Part shown: positions 9,659 to 19,410 of the stretch, piece after piece
How the letters are laid out: each line of letters starts with the position of its first letter
Numbering within the stretch: position 1 is the first letter of the stretch
Assembly: GCA_000442015.1 (NCBI GenBank)
Contig: KE560918.1
Span: forward strand, 1 to 25,458
Reading direction: 5' to 3'
Length of the DNA stretch: 25,458 nucleotides
DNA from: Rozella allomycis CSF55
Lineage: Eukaryota > Rozellomycota
Translations under genes and position numbers: made by a program
The notes under the pieces: model-generated
Seen by the model: the letters and a program-made list of their open reading frames with translations, nothing else
What the model was told of the DNA's origin: nothing
Database searches by the model: none

Positions 9659-12600
9659 ATGGATTTTGACCACGACACAGCCGAGCTAACGCAAGAAGAC
9701 TGTTGGACCGTTATTTCGACGTTTTTTGAAGAAAAGGGCCTTGTTCGGCAGCAAATAGACTCTTTCGATGAGTTTATCCAGAACACGATGCAAGAAATCG
9801 TGACTGAGAATGGGCAGCTGGTGTTGCAAACAGCGCAGCAGCATAGCGGCAAGGAGGGGGATGTATCAAAGAAGTATGTGATAACGTTTGACCAGATATA
9901 TTTGAGTCGGCCGAGTCATACGGAAGCTGATGGAACTATGCAAGCGATGGTGCCAAATGATGCTCGGTTGAGGAATCTGACGTAGGGATATTTTTGTGAA
10001 CGAATGTAGATATGCGGCGCCGTTGTATGTTGATATTAAGAAGCAGACGTTTGTTGGGGAGGATGAGGATGAGGAGATGGTTGAGAATGAGGATTTGCAA
10101 AAGGTGTTTATTGGCAGAATCCCGATGATGTTGCGCAGTTCGTTTTGTACGTTGGGGCAGGTTGCAGATGAAGATTTGACTGATGTTGGTGAGTGTCCGT
10201 ATGATCAGGTAAATGAAATGTAGATGTGAGAGTAGGGAGGGTAAAAAGATAATAATTAATAGAGAGATATTTTATAATTAATGGCAGTGAAAAGGTGTTG
10301 ATAGCACAAGAAAGATTGGCTACTAATCAAGTGTTAGTATTTGCAAAGGCGCCGCCGTCGACTTATTCGCATGTAGCAGAGATCAGATCTACTATAGAGA
10401 GGGGGATACATAAATCGAGTGCATTGAGCATAAAGATGATGAGTAAGAATAGTGAGAAGGGTGCTAGTGGACAATATATAAGAGCGACGTTGCCATATAT
10501 TAAACAAGATATACCTATTGTTGTAGTGTTTAGAGCGTTGGGGTTTGTAGCTGATAATGATGTGTTGGAGCATGTGTGTTATGATTTTAATGACCAGGAG
10601 ATGTTGGAGATGCTGAGACCATGTATAGAAGAAGCCTTTGTTATTCAAGAAGAAAGTGTAAATAGAGATGAATGAATGATAAGAATAGGTGGCATTAGAT
10701 TTTATTGGTAGAAGAGGGATGACTATTGGTGCAAGCAAAGAGAAGAGAGTGAGATATGCAAAGGATATTTTACAAAAAGAAATGTTGCCGCATGTGGGAA
10801 TAGAAATGAATTGTGAGACTAACAAAGCGTTCTTTTTTGGATATATGATTCATAGATTGTTGCTGGTAGCATTAGAAAGAAGAGAGCAAGATGATAGAGA
10901 TCATTATGGAAAGAAGAGAATGGATTTAGCTGGACCACTATTAGCAGGATTGTTTAGAATGTTGTTCAAAAAGTTAACGAAAGATGTTGGAAGATATTTG
11001 CAGAAAGTAATGATAACGTTATTTGGGGATAGTGTATTGATAGCAATAGAGATTTTAATTTGACGTTGGCTGTTAAATCAAATACAATTACTAATGGGTT
11101 GAGATATTCAATAGCTACAGGGAATTGGGGAGATCAAAAGAAATCAATGGAGAGTAGAGTTGGAGTATCGCAAGTGTTGAACAGGTAAATGTATTTTGTG
11201 ATGAGTAGAAGATATACATATGCATCAACATTGAGTCATTTAAGGAGAGTGAATACGCCTATTGGAAGAGATGGCAAATTGGCTAAACCTCGACAATTGC
11301 ATAATTCACATTGGGGGATGGTTTGTCCAGCAGAAACACCTGAAGGACAAGCGTGTGGTCTAGTTAAAAATTTGTCTTTGATGACTTATATTTCAGTAGG
11401 AACAAGTCCTGCCCCAATCATTGATGCATTAAAGATTTATCAAATGGAATATTTAGCAGAAATATCACCAACTTCAATATCAAATTCAACAAAGATCTTT
11501 ATTAATGGAAATTGGGTTGGAATCCATAATGATCCAAAGAGATTGATTAATGATTTGAAAAAGTTTAGAAGAGAATGCGCAATTTCATTTGAAACAAGTC
11601 TTGTGCATGATGTTAGAGAAAAAGAAGTTAGAATTTTAACTGACGCTGGTAGATGTTGTAGACCTTTATTCATTGTTCAAAACCAATCCATTCAATTAAA
11701 TCAAAATCATTTAAATCAATTACAACAAAGAGATGTTACTGGATTTAATTGGCAAAATCTTTTAGAGAATGGTATCATTGAGTATTTAGACGTAGAAGAA
11801 GAAGAAACTTGTATGATTTGTATGACCCCTGAAGTAACATTTACGAAATTTCATAAATAGGATTTGAATGAAGCAAAGAACATAGCAGACTTTCCAACTA
11901 AATACACTCACTGTGAAATCCATCCTTCAATGATTCTAGGCATTTGTGCTTCTATTATACCTTTTCCTGATCACAATCAATCTCCTAGAAACACTTATCA
12001 ATCTGCTATGGGTAAACAAGCCATGGGAATCAATGCTACAAACTTTCAAAGAAGAATGGACACTCTCAACAATATTCTATTCTATCCTCAAAAACCTCTA
12101 GTCACAACTCGCTCCATGGAATATCTTCACTTTAGAGAATTACCTGCAGGCCAAAATGCTATTGTTGCTATTGCTTGCTACTCTGGCTACAATCAAGAAG
12201 ATTCTGTCATCATGAATCAAAGCGCTATTGATCGTGGTTTGTTTAGAAGTATTTGCTATAAAACTTATTCAGATGAAGAAAAGAAGGTTGGCACTCTTCA
12301 AGTTGAAGAATTCATGAAACCTACATTTTCTACAACTGTTAGAATGCGTCATGGCACTTATGATAAATTAGAAGATGATGGCTTAATTGCTCCTGGAACA
12401 AGAGTTTCTGGTGATGACATTATGATTGGAAAAACGGTGCCTATTCCTGAAGATTCAGATGAACTTGGCCAAAGAACTCCTTCTCACACCAGAAGAGATG
12501 CTTCTACTCCTTTGAAATCAAATGAACACGGTATTGTAGATCAAGTCATGCTTTCTACAAACTCTGATGGATATCGTTTTGTTAAGATTAGAGTCTCTTC

Positions 12601-13348
12601 AGTTAGAACCCCTCAAATGGGTGATAAATTCGCTAGTAGACACGGCCAGAAAGGAACTGTTGGTATCACTTACAGACAAGAAGACATGCCATTCACTGCT
12701 CAAGGTATTACTCCAGATATTATAATCAACCCCCATGCTATTCCATCTCGTATGACAATCGGCCATCTTGTAGAATGTTTACTTGGAAAAGTATCTGCAA
12801 TAACTGGTGACGAAGGTGACGCTACTCCCTTCACTGACGTAACTGTTGAATCTATTTCTGAAACACTCTTAAAATGCGGCTATCAATCAAGAGGCTTTGA
12901 AGTTTTATACAATGGCCACACTGGTCGCAAACTCAACGCCCAAATATTCATGGGTCCAACATACTACCAAAGATTAAAACATATGGTCGACGACAAGATT
13001 CACGCCAGAGCACGCGGTCCAGTTCAAATTCTTACTAGGCAGCCTGTAGAAGGGAGATCAAGAGACGGTGGTCTGCGATTTGGTGAGATGGAGCGCGATT
13101 GCATTATTGCTCATGGGGCATCTCAGTTTCTGAAAGAAAGACTTTACTATTCTTCTGATGCCTATCGTATTCATGTATGCGATATTTGCGGTTTGATGGC
13201 TATTGCGAATCTGAAAAAGGGTGTTTATGAATGCAAAGCCTGCAGGAATAAGACGAAAATCTCTCAGCTTAATGTTCCTTATGCGTTTAAACTCTTGTGC
13301 CAGGAGCTGATGAGTATGAATATCGCGCCTAGGTTGATGGTTCAGTAG
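9659..13348 (+). CDS. RPB2: RNA polymerase II second-largest subunit
   Basis: Catalytic beta-like subunit of RNA polymerase II. Eight exons: 9659-9981, 10010-10208, 10236-10240, 10267-10657, 10689-11017, 11044-11184, 11212-11833, 11861-13348; introns are 26-31 nt and the spliced frame gives 1165 residues, normal for RPB2. Diagnostic blocks in order: [35 protein letters not shown] (needs the 5-nt exon), [29 protein letters not shown], the hybrid-binding HGQKGTVGI, and a C-terminal zinc-binding CxxC...CxxC (Cys 1110, 1113, 1128, 1131). The ending [20 protein letters not shown] identifies RPB2 rather than the Pol I or Pol III paralogues. Sense-strand C is scarce in exons 2-6 and common in the last exon. 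AATAAA follows the stop by 16 bp. Confidence 0.98.
10236..10240 (+). other. RPB2: 5-nt exon of RPB2
   Basis: GGAGG lies between a 27-nt intron (10209-10235) and a 26-nt intron (10241-10266), both GT-AG and of standard local size. Including it yields [13 protein letters not shown], restoring two glycines that are nearly invariant in RPB2, and keeps the frame. The only in-frame single-intron alternative (10209-10264, 56 nt) gives DQ-R-YF and would be about twice the local maximum. Confidence 0.75.
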
Positions 13349-13725
13349 TGTTTTGTTTATTACAATAAACTATTTTTAAGTTTGAATTTGAGATTTTTTT
13401 TCTTTAATTTAATTACAAAAGTTGTTAGGATATTACACCTTTTACCTTCTAAAACTTGATGATATAANAATAGATGTTAGATTCTGGATTCGATTCATGA
13501 CTTCTTAGGGCTCGGAATAGCAAAAACCACTAGTAATAGCATTAAATAAACAGGGTGCTATGTAATTAATTACAATAGTAGCTAGGATATTATACCTTTT
13601 ACCTTTTACCTTCTAAAACGTGATGATATAATTCTAGATAAATGAGATATAATTTCTATGAGATATAAATATAAAGATATATTCAATATATCAATTTCAA
13701 TTTGCATTTGTCTATTTTTAGCTTT
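13349..13725. other. Intergenic region with diverged direct repeat and N13468
   Basis: No gene seen. It holds the RPB2 polyadenylation signal (AATAAA, 13364-13369) and an imperfect direct repeat: 13403-13467 and 13560-13632 share TAGGATATTA, CCTTTTACC, TTCTAAAAC and TGATGATATAA, the right copy with an extra TTTTACC. The left copy stops exactly at N13468, so the repeat may reflect a contig end rather than genuine duplication. Confidence 0.55.
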
Positions 13726-13808
13726 TTTCTAAAAATTCTATATTCTATTTTTAGAAACATATAAATATATATAGAAATTTCCAAGAAAAATAATAAAAGT
13801 CACAGAAA
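13726..13808 (+). promoter_or_regulatory. Promoter with inverted repeat and TATA-like stretch, gene C
   Basis: A perfect 11-bp inverted repeat, TTTCTAAAAAT (13726-13736) and ATTTTTAGAAA (13747-13757), flanks a 10-nt loop. It is followed by an ATATAAATATATATAG TATA-like run about 45 nt before the ATG. AATTCTATATTCTA, TATATATAGAAATTTC and the leader CACAGAAAATGAAAGTC recur upstream of the next paralogue. Confidence 0.55.
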
Positions 13809-15034
13809 ATGAAAGTCTCACAACTTGCTACCGCTTTTGTTCTCCTCCTCTCAGTAAAAGCAACATCCACTGGCATTTCAACGATAACTGGAACCGGAGT
13901 TGCTACAAGCAGTATTCCTGCCGATAGTGCAACAATCAGTTCTAACTCAGCCGCCAGTGAAGGTGCACCAACAATAGCTCATTCAACTACTAGTGCCCCT
14001 GCTTCGCCAGTAGAGAAATCCACGGAAACATCATACCGCGGCAAAACTGTTGCAACAAAGACACCGGAACTAGGTGTAACAACAACACCAGTATTGGATA
14101 CAACCACAGCCGCAACAACAACAGCACCGGCACCAAAGGAAACAAGTTCGCCTTTTCCTTTGTCGTCTGAAATTAAGACTATTGTTGAACAAACTGAAAG
14201 GAAAGCGTTGAAAAACATGAACACTATCGTTGCTGCTTATTTTGGTGCTGATCCAGTTGGTGTTTCCAATGTTATGAATTCCTTAGATCCATTATTGACA
14301 AGTTTATACAACGCACCTCTAAAAGTTCAACAAATGATCTTGTCTATCGTGAAAAACATTGTTTCACTCATTATAGAAAACTACAGAGCATTGATTGAAA
14401 ATTGGAAGTAAGTTTTTTGGTTTCTGTTTAAATAGAGTCACTGTATCTGGTTTGACAGGAGCCTTGATTCCTATTGTTGCCTACTATTATTTTTTGGAAT
14501 TTAAAGCTATTACTCAAAAAGAACCTACCAAAGTTCAACTCTCAGAAAAGGAAAAGAAGTTAGAGCCCAAATTAGTGAAAAAGACTGACAAAGATGCTAC
14601 ACCTGCCAAGCCCGAAGCTGAACATAGAGTAGATGAAGTTGTAAAGAAAGACATTGTCGTTGATGAAGCAAAAGCTGATGATGTCGATGAAAATATAACG
14701 AAAAGTGCTATCCAAGATGAAAGTGATGAACAANCTATTATTTTTTGGAATTTAAAGCTATTACTCAAAAAGAACCTACCAAAGTTCAACTCTCAGAAAA
14801 GGAAAAGAAGTTAGAGCCCAAGTTAGTGAAAAAGACTGACAAAGATGCTCCACCTGCCAAGCCCGAAGCTGAACATAGAGTAGATGAAGTTGTAAAGAAA
14901 GACATTGTCGTTGATGAAGCAAAAGCTGATGATGTCGATGAAAATATAACGAAAAGTGCTATCCAAGATGAAAGTGATGAACAAAGTGGTGGAGTTGGGG
15001 CTGCCGTTGTTGTGCCTGCAGTTTTTGGAGCTGN
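13809..15034 (+). CDS. Putative Ser/Thr-rich surface protein, 3' end lost (family member C)
   Basis: Exons 13809-14407 and from 14436, with a 28-nt phase-2 intron (14408-14435). Signal peptide MKVSQLATAFVLLLSVKA, then about 100 residues dominated by Ser, Thr, Ala and Pro (a likely O-glycosylated stalk), and a helical block (about 120-199) ending YRALIENWK. A hydrophobic segment starts right after the intron, followed by a Lys/Glu/Asp-rich stretch. The next part is distorted: 14484-14733 repeats as 14735-14984 around N14734. Counting only one copy, the frame continues to GVGAAVVVPAVFGA, the start of a C-terminal transmembrane helix, and then hits N15034; about 315 residues are visible. Residues after N15034 do not resemble the paralogue's tail. 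About 45% similar by eye to the next gene (15610-16674), with the same leader and intron. Function unknown. Confidence 0.75.
14484..14984. repeat. 250-bp duplicate around N14734 (assembly join)
   Basis: 14484-14733 and 14735-14984 are near-identical; I see two substitutions (GCTACACC/GCTCCACC and CCCAAATTAG/CCCAAGTTAG). They are separated by the N and the 251-nt insert breaks the frame of gene C. The pattern matches the short joins in SKI3. The nearby paralogue has only one such segment. Confidence 0.8.
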
Positions 15035-15287
15035 CCTTACTGGCAAATGAAGAATAGAATGAAGCAAAACCAAATGACAAATAGTTCTATACATAAATGC
15101 GAGCGAAGCGAATAAAACTGCTAGTATATTTAGTTATTGATTTATTTTTTAGAACTTTAAGCAGGACGGCGTTGCCTTTAACAATGAGGATATCAAAACA
15201 AAGTGAAGGTTCAAAGTTTCTAAAAGTAAAAGCATAATTACTTGATTCCTTTAATTTAATCATTAATGTTAAAGTATGATTTGTGGA
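15034..15287. other. Assembly gap N15034 and flanking intergenic sequence
   Basis: No repeated sequence flanks this N, so sequence is probably missing: the expected C-terminal transmembrane helix and basic tail of gene C do not reappear. After the N a short open stretch runs to about 15112, then AT-rich sequence without a recognisable gene. Confidence 0.5.
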
Positions 15288-15496
15288 ACCAGAAGAGTTG
15301 TTGATCCGATGCTGTAATTAGCCAATGCCATTAGGACTTTTTAAGCCATCTTTTTCAGCATACAAAAAGGCGATCGAATGTACAAATTATGTAATCACGA
15401 ACTTTGGGAAAGTTTGATTGCAAATAGAGGCGACGTAGTAGTTAGAGTAATTAAGACATCAAAAATCAGATAATGAGCATTGGGAAAAGCGGGACT
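15288..15496 (+). pseudogene. Degenerate 5' fragment of MCC alpha subunit gene
   Basis: Nucleotide similarity to the start of the MCC alpha gene (16875-17172). AACCAGAAGAGTT corresponds to AACCAGATGATAG (start codon lost). ATCTTTTTCA and CAAAAAGG match the presequence exon. GATTGCAAATAGAGGCGA and GTTAGAGTAATTAAGACA match the exon coding LIANRGE and VRVIKTA, with a one-base deletion. After an internal deletion spanning the second intron, CAGATAATG and GGGAAAAGCG match the next exon. Similarity stops at about 15496, just before the promoter of the 15610 gene. It is a relic of a tandem duplication that copied a surface-protein gene plus the first part of MCC alpha. Confidence 0.75.
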
Positions 15497-15512
15497 TTCT
15501 ATTTTTGATCAT

Positions 15513-15609
15513 AATTTAAATATAGAGTCAAAAAATTCTATATTCTAATATTAGAAATTCTAAGTATATATATAGAAATTTCGAAAGAAAAAAATCAAAG
15601 CCACAGAAA
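15513..15609 (+). promoter_or_regulatory. Promoter with palindrome and TATA-like stretch, gene D
   Basis: Contains the perfect 14-bp palindrome TTCTAATATTAGAA (15543-15556) within AAAATTCTATATTCTA, then GTATATATATAGAAATTTC and a leader ending CACAGAAAATGAAAGTC. These blocks occur in the same order upstream of gene C, so the promoter was part of the duplicated unit and has been retained. Confidence 0.55.
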
Positions 15610-16674
15610 ATGAAAGTCGCACAACTAGCAACAGCTTTTCTTCTCCTCGTTTCCGTAAAAGCAACTACGTCTTTAGCAACTTCAGCAACTGTTGCATCTC
15701 AAACACCAGTGGCGTCAACTGTGTCTAACACTTTAAGCCACACAGTTAGCACAGTCAGCACAGAACCTATTGTTCCAACCTATTCAACCGAAACTGAAGC
15801 TCCACAAACAACAGCTCCCATAGTTCCAAGCGTTCCTCCAAAGTGCCCCTGGACACAACCATCAAAAGATTTGGGTAACGCTAGCTATCAATTTGATTCT
15901 TCTGCAGTTCATTTAGGGAAGCCTACAGGTGCCATCCTCACAGATCTTCCAGAATTTACTAGAATCGATTATGCTTTTACACAATTGGGTGACGAAAAAA
16001 TGCGCGAAATCAATGATGCCATTGCAGACGCGCTTGGTGTTTGCCCAGCAGAGCTCCCCAGAATCAAGGCTGTTTCTGGTCCATTGATGATACGTTTAGA
16101 GAATGCATCTAGAGATGTTAAACAAGAATTTATGAAAATTGTGAATAGTATTGTATCACTACTTTTGGAAAGCTACAAAGCCTTAATTGAAAATTGGCAG
16201 TAAGATATTCTTTTTTGCTTTAATAGAATTTCCATCTCTGCATTGACATCAGTTGTTGTTCCTATTGTTGCTTACTATAATTCTTTGGAAGCAAAGTCTA
16301 TGGTTCAAGATGAGCCTCTCCAAGTGTCAGAAAAAGAAAAGAAATTAAAGCCTAAGACAGTTACAAAGCCAGTAGAAGAGATTGTTAAACCTACTGAACC
16401 CACTGAACCAACTAAACCTGTTGAGGCCACCAAACCTGTTGAGGCTGAAACTGAATCTGCAGAAGTTAACAATGTCCAAAATGACCAAGTTGTTGATGAG
16501 GCAAAGGCCAGTGAAGATAATGAAGATAACACTAAAATCACTCTTGAAGCTGAAGCTGAAAGTGAATCTGGAAGTGGTGTCAACGCTGCCGTCGTTGTCC
16601 CTGTAGTTATCGGAGCTCTTGGAGCCGTCGGAATCGGAGCATACGCCTACCAAAAACGCAGAAAGTCTAATTAA
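15610..16674 (+). CDS. Putative Thr/Ser-rich type I surface protein (family member D)
   Basis: Exons 15610-16199 and 16227-16674 around a 27-nt phase-2 intron; 345 residues, complete. Signal peptide MKVAQLATAFLLLVSVKA, a Thr/Ser/Pro-rich stalk to about residue 77, a short segment with two cysteines (PKCPWTQP and GVCPAELP), then a helical block ending SYKALIENWQ. The hydrophobic segment SALTSVVVPIVAYYNSL follows directly after the intron. Next come Pro/Thr/Glu repeats (KPTEPTEPTKPVEATKPVEA) and an acidic stretch. The C-terminal transmembrane helix (AAVVVPVVIGALGAVGIGA) ends in KRRKSN. This is the best intact example of the family plan. AATAAA sits at 16689-16694. Family unknown; the topology suggests a cell-surface or endomembrane protein, a bitopic or double-spanning orientation being unclear. 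Confidence 0.8.
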
Positions 16675-16688
16675 ATTCAGCATCTATA

Positions 16689-16694
16689 AATAAA
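16689..16694 (+). terminator. Polyadenylation signal, gene D
   Basis: AATAAA 15 bp after the TAA stop of gene D. Consistent with the similarly placed signal behind RPB2. Confidence 0.5.
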
Positions 16695-16880
16695 CATACA
16701 CTTATTTTCTTACATATTTTTAACTTTAAAAGTTGACTTGGCAAAGCTGACAACGTCCTTCATTCTGATTTCTGAGTAATTTTAAAGGTCTAAGGCAAAA
16801 CTCAAGGGGAAACATAACATGATACAGAGAAGACCAGATTAAAGAAATTTCGAAATTGCATTTTCATCATCCAGAACCAG

Positions 16881-19410
16881 ATGATAGCCAATTCGATGCG
16901 ATGCTTTGAATTAGTCAATTTCAGGCGATCTTTTTCATCATTGAACAAAAAGGTGATAGATTGTATATTGTTCTTAATCGTAGCACTTTGACAAAGTTCT
17001 GATTGCGAACAGAGGCGAAATAGCTGTTAGAGTAATAAAGACAGCAAAGAAGCTTGGAATTAAAACGGTCTCCATATATTCAGAACCTGATAGAGATTCA
17101 ATGCATGTTGGAATGGTACTGTTCAATTTAGGCGGTTTTAGGCAGATAATGCGTATTATGTGGGGAAAGCGCCATCAAAAGAAAGTTATTTGAACATGGA
17201 TAAGATAATTGAAATAGCTAAACTGTCTGGATCCCAGGTAGAGAGCATTATATGGAATTCAAGACAGGCTATTCATCCTGGATATGGTTTCTTGTCAGAA
17301 AACGCAAAGTTTGCAGACGCGCTTGAAAAAAACAGTAAGATGACTTTTATTCATATGATTAGATTTAACCTTTATAGGACCTCCTTCGTCTGCTATTCGA
17401 AGCATGGGATCTAAGAGGTTATGATGATATCTTTGCTTTAATTTAGTGAATCCAAAAGAATTATGATGGAAGCCAAAGTTCCGGTTGTTCCTGGCTATCA
17501 TGGCGAAAATCAAGATCCTCAATTTCTAAAAGAGCAAGCGGATTTAATTGGATATCCAGTATTGATTAAAGCAGTTTCTGGTGGAGGAGGCAAAGTAATT
17601 AAAGTTGCATAGAAGTTAGAGGGGATGAGAATAGTAGAAAGTTCTGAAGAGTTTTTTGATCAACTGGAATCATCCAAGAGAGAAAGTTTAAAGTCATTTA
17701 ATGATGATAAAGTTCTAGTTGAAAAATATTTAATGCAGCCAAGGTGTTATAAAATAGATTAAATAAACATAGACACGTAGAAGTCCAAATATTTGGAGAT
17801 AAATTTGGCAATGTAGTTCATTTATTTGAAAGAGACTGCAGCGTTCAAAGAAGACACCAGAAAATTATTGAAGAGGCACCAGCGCCAAATCTTTCGCCTG
17901 AAATTAGAAAGAAATTAGGAGAGCAAGCGGTTAATGCTGCAAAGGCTGTTAATTATGTTGGAGCTGGAACAGTAGAGTTTATAATGGACTCTAAAACAAA
18001 TGAATTCTACTTTATGGAGATGAATACCAGACTTCAAGTTGAACACCCAATATCTGAGATGATTACCGGCTTAGATTTTGTTGAATGGCAATTTTTAGTA
18101 CCCAAACTGTTACTATTTTGAAAGATCGCTTCTGGGAATCCTTTGCCTCTGAAACAAGAACAAATAAAGTTGAATGGACATGCTTTTGAAGCGAGAATTT
18201 ACGCTGAAAATCCTTCAAAGTAAATATTTGAACAATAAAGGAAAGTAACTTTCTTCCAGATACTGGAATTCTTAAATATTTACAAACCCCTAAACCTGAC
18301 AAAGACATTCGAATTGAGACCGGGGTTAGACAAGGTAAAAATGTCAATTAATATAAATAGGCGACACAGTTTCCGTCCATTATGATCCAATGATCGCCAA
18401 ATTAGCCGTGCATTCGTCTTCTAGAGATAGTGCATTGTCAATGTTGTTAAAATGCCTAAATGAATATAGGGTTAGACTATTTTAAATTTAACATTTAGAT
18501 TGTTGGAATGAATACAAATATTGATTTCTTAAAGGTTATTGCAAATCATCCAGAATTTAGAAACGGTAATGTTGAAACAGGGTTTATTCAAGTAATGTAA
18601 TTTCATTGTAATAAAAATGAAATTTAAAACGGATTTGCTTCCTCCAAAGGCGCCAATGGATTGTCACAATTTTGCGTTGGCGACAATGTCAATCTTATTG
18701 AATGAATCTAATGACTCTACAAAAAATGTTAAAGTTATTAATGATCCATATTCTCCATATTCATCGTTAAAGGGATGTAGATTTACAACCCCTTATTCCA
18801 GAATATTTGAATACGTTGATGTTGATGGAATTGTCACCGCCTATGTCACATACGATGAAGGCTCAATAAATTTAAAAGTAAATTCTTCACGAATATATTT
18901 TAAGATTGTATCACCAAGCAAGATTGAATCCGTTTATCACAATGTCCATGCTTCGTTTAACGAAAATAATGAAATCTTAATATTCCTAGACGGAGTAAAG
19001 CATCAAGTAAAAGTTGTTCCTGATAAAAATAAATTACATCTCTATGAAAATGTATCATGCATTCTTTACCTTTACATAGAATGAACACTCCATCATTGAA
19101 ATGGCTAAAAAGGTTCAATTGCATGATAACGAAACTAATCACACTTATAATAATTCTTTAGATTCACCAATGCCTTGCAAAATCTCATACATTAACGTTA
19201 AAAAAGGCCAGAAAGTCAAAAAAGGACAGACTCTGCTTGTTTTGGAAGCCATGAAAATGGAAGTATGCAATATATTAATCATTATATAAGCATAACATTA
19301 AATCTCCGTTTGATGGAACTGTCGATGAAATTTTTTATAACGTAGGCGACATGGTTGAAGAAAAGAAGCGCTTAATTCACATTCTTCCAGCGAATGAAGC
19401 AAAACAATAA
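16881..19410 (+). CDS. MCCA: 3-methylcrotonyl-CoA carboxylase, biotin-containing alpha subunit
   Basis: Mitochondrial enzyme of leucine breakdown: biotin carboxylase plus biotin carrier. Fifteen exons: 16881-16952, 16984-17115, 17142-17237, 17268-17334, 17363-17417, 17447-17594, 17622-17743, 17773-18097, 18125-18219, 18246-18334, 18361-18470, 18499-18591, 18620-19051, 19080-19262, 19291-19410. The result is 712 residues, usual for the family. The N-terminus [20 protein letters not shown] looks like a mitochondrial presequence. Landmarks: [34 protein letters not shown]-binding GGGGKG (186-191, split by an intron); [11 protein letters not shown] (313-323); biotinyl motif EAMKME with Lys671. Introns are 26-31 nt; the twelfth (18592-18619) ends in TG. 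The length, the LLPPK block and the beta-barrel region distinguish it from pyruvate, acetyl-CoA and probably propionyl-CoA carboxylase. The partner beta subunit is not in the window. Confidence 0.95.
18592..18619 (+). other. MCCA: Probable GT-TG intron in MCC alpha
   Basis: Stop codons interrupt the frame after GFIQ and no AG occurs for 58 nt. Removing 28 nt (donor GTAATG, end ATG) restores [13 protein letters not shown] with the spacing of the family's FIPQHxxxLL region. The AG alternative (18592-18649, 58 nt) stays in frame but deletes the conserved LLPPK. A sequencing error that hides an AG is also possible. Confidence 0.55.

Noticed and set aside
11440-11673. Minus-strand open frame within RPB2
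   Set aside because: Antisense shadow of a well-supported coding exon.
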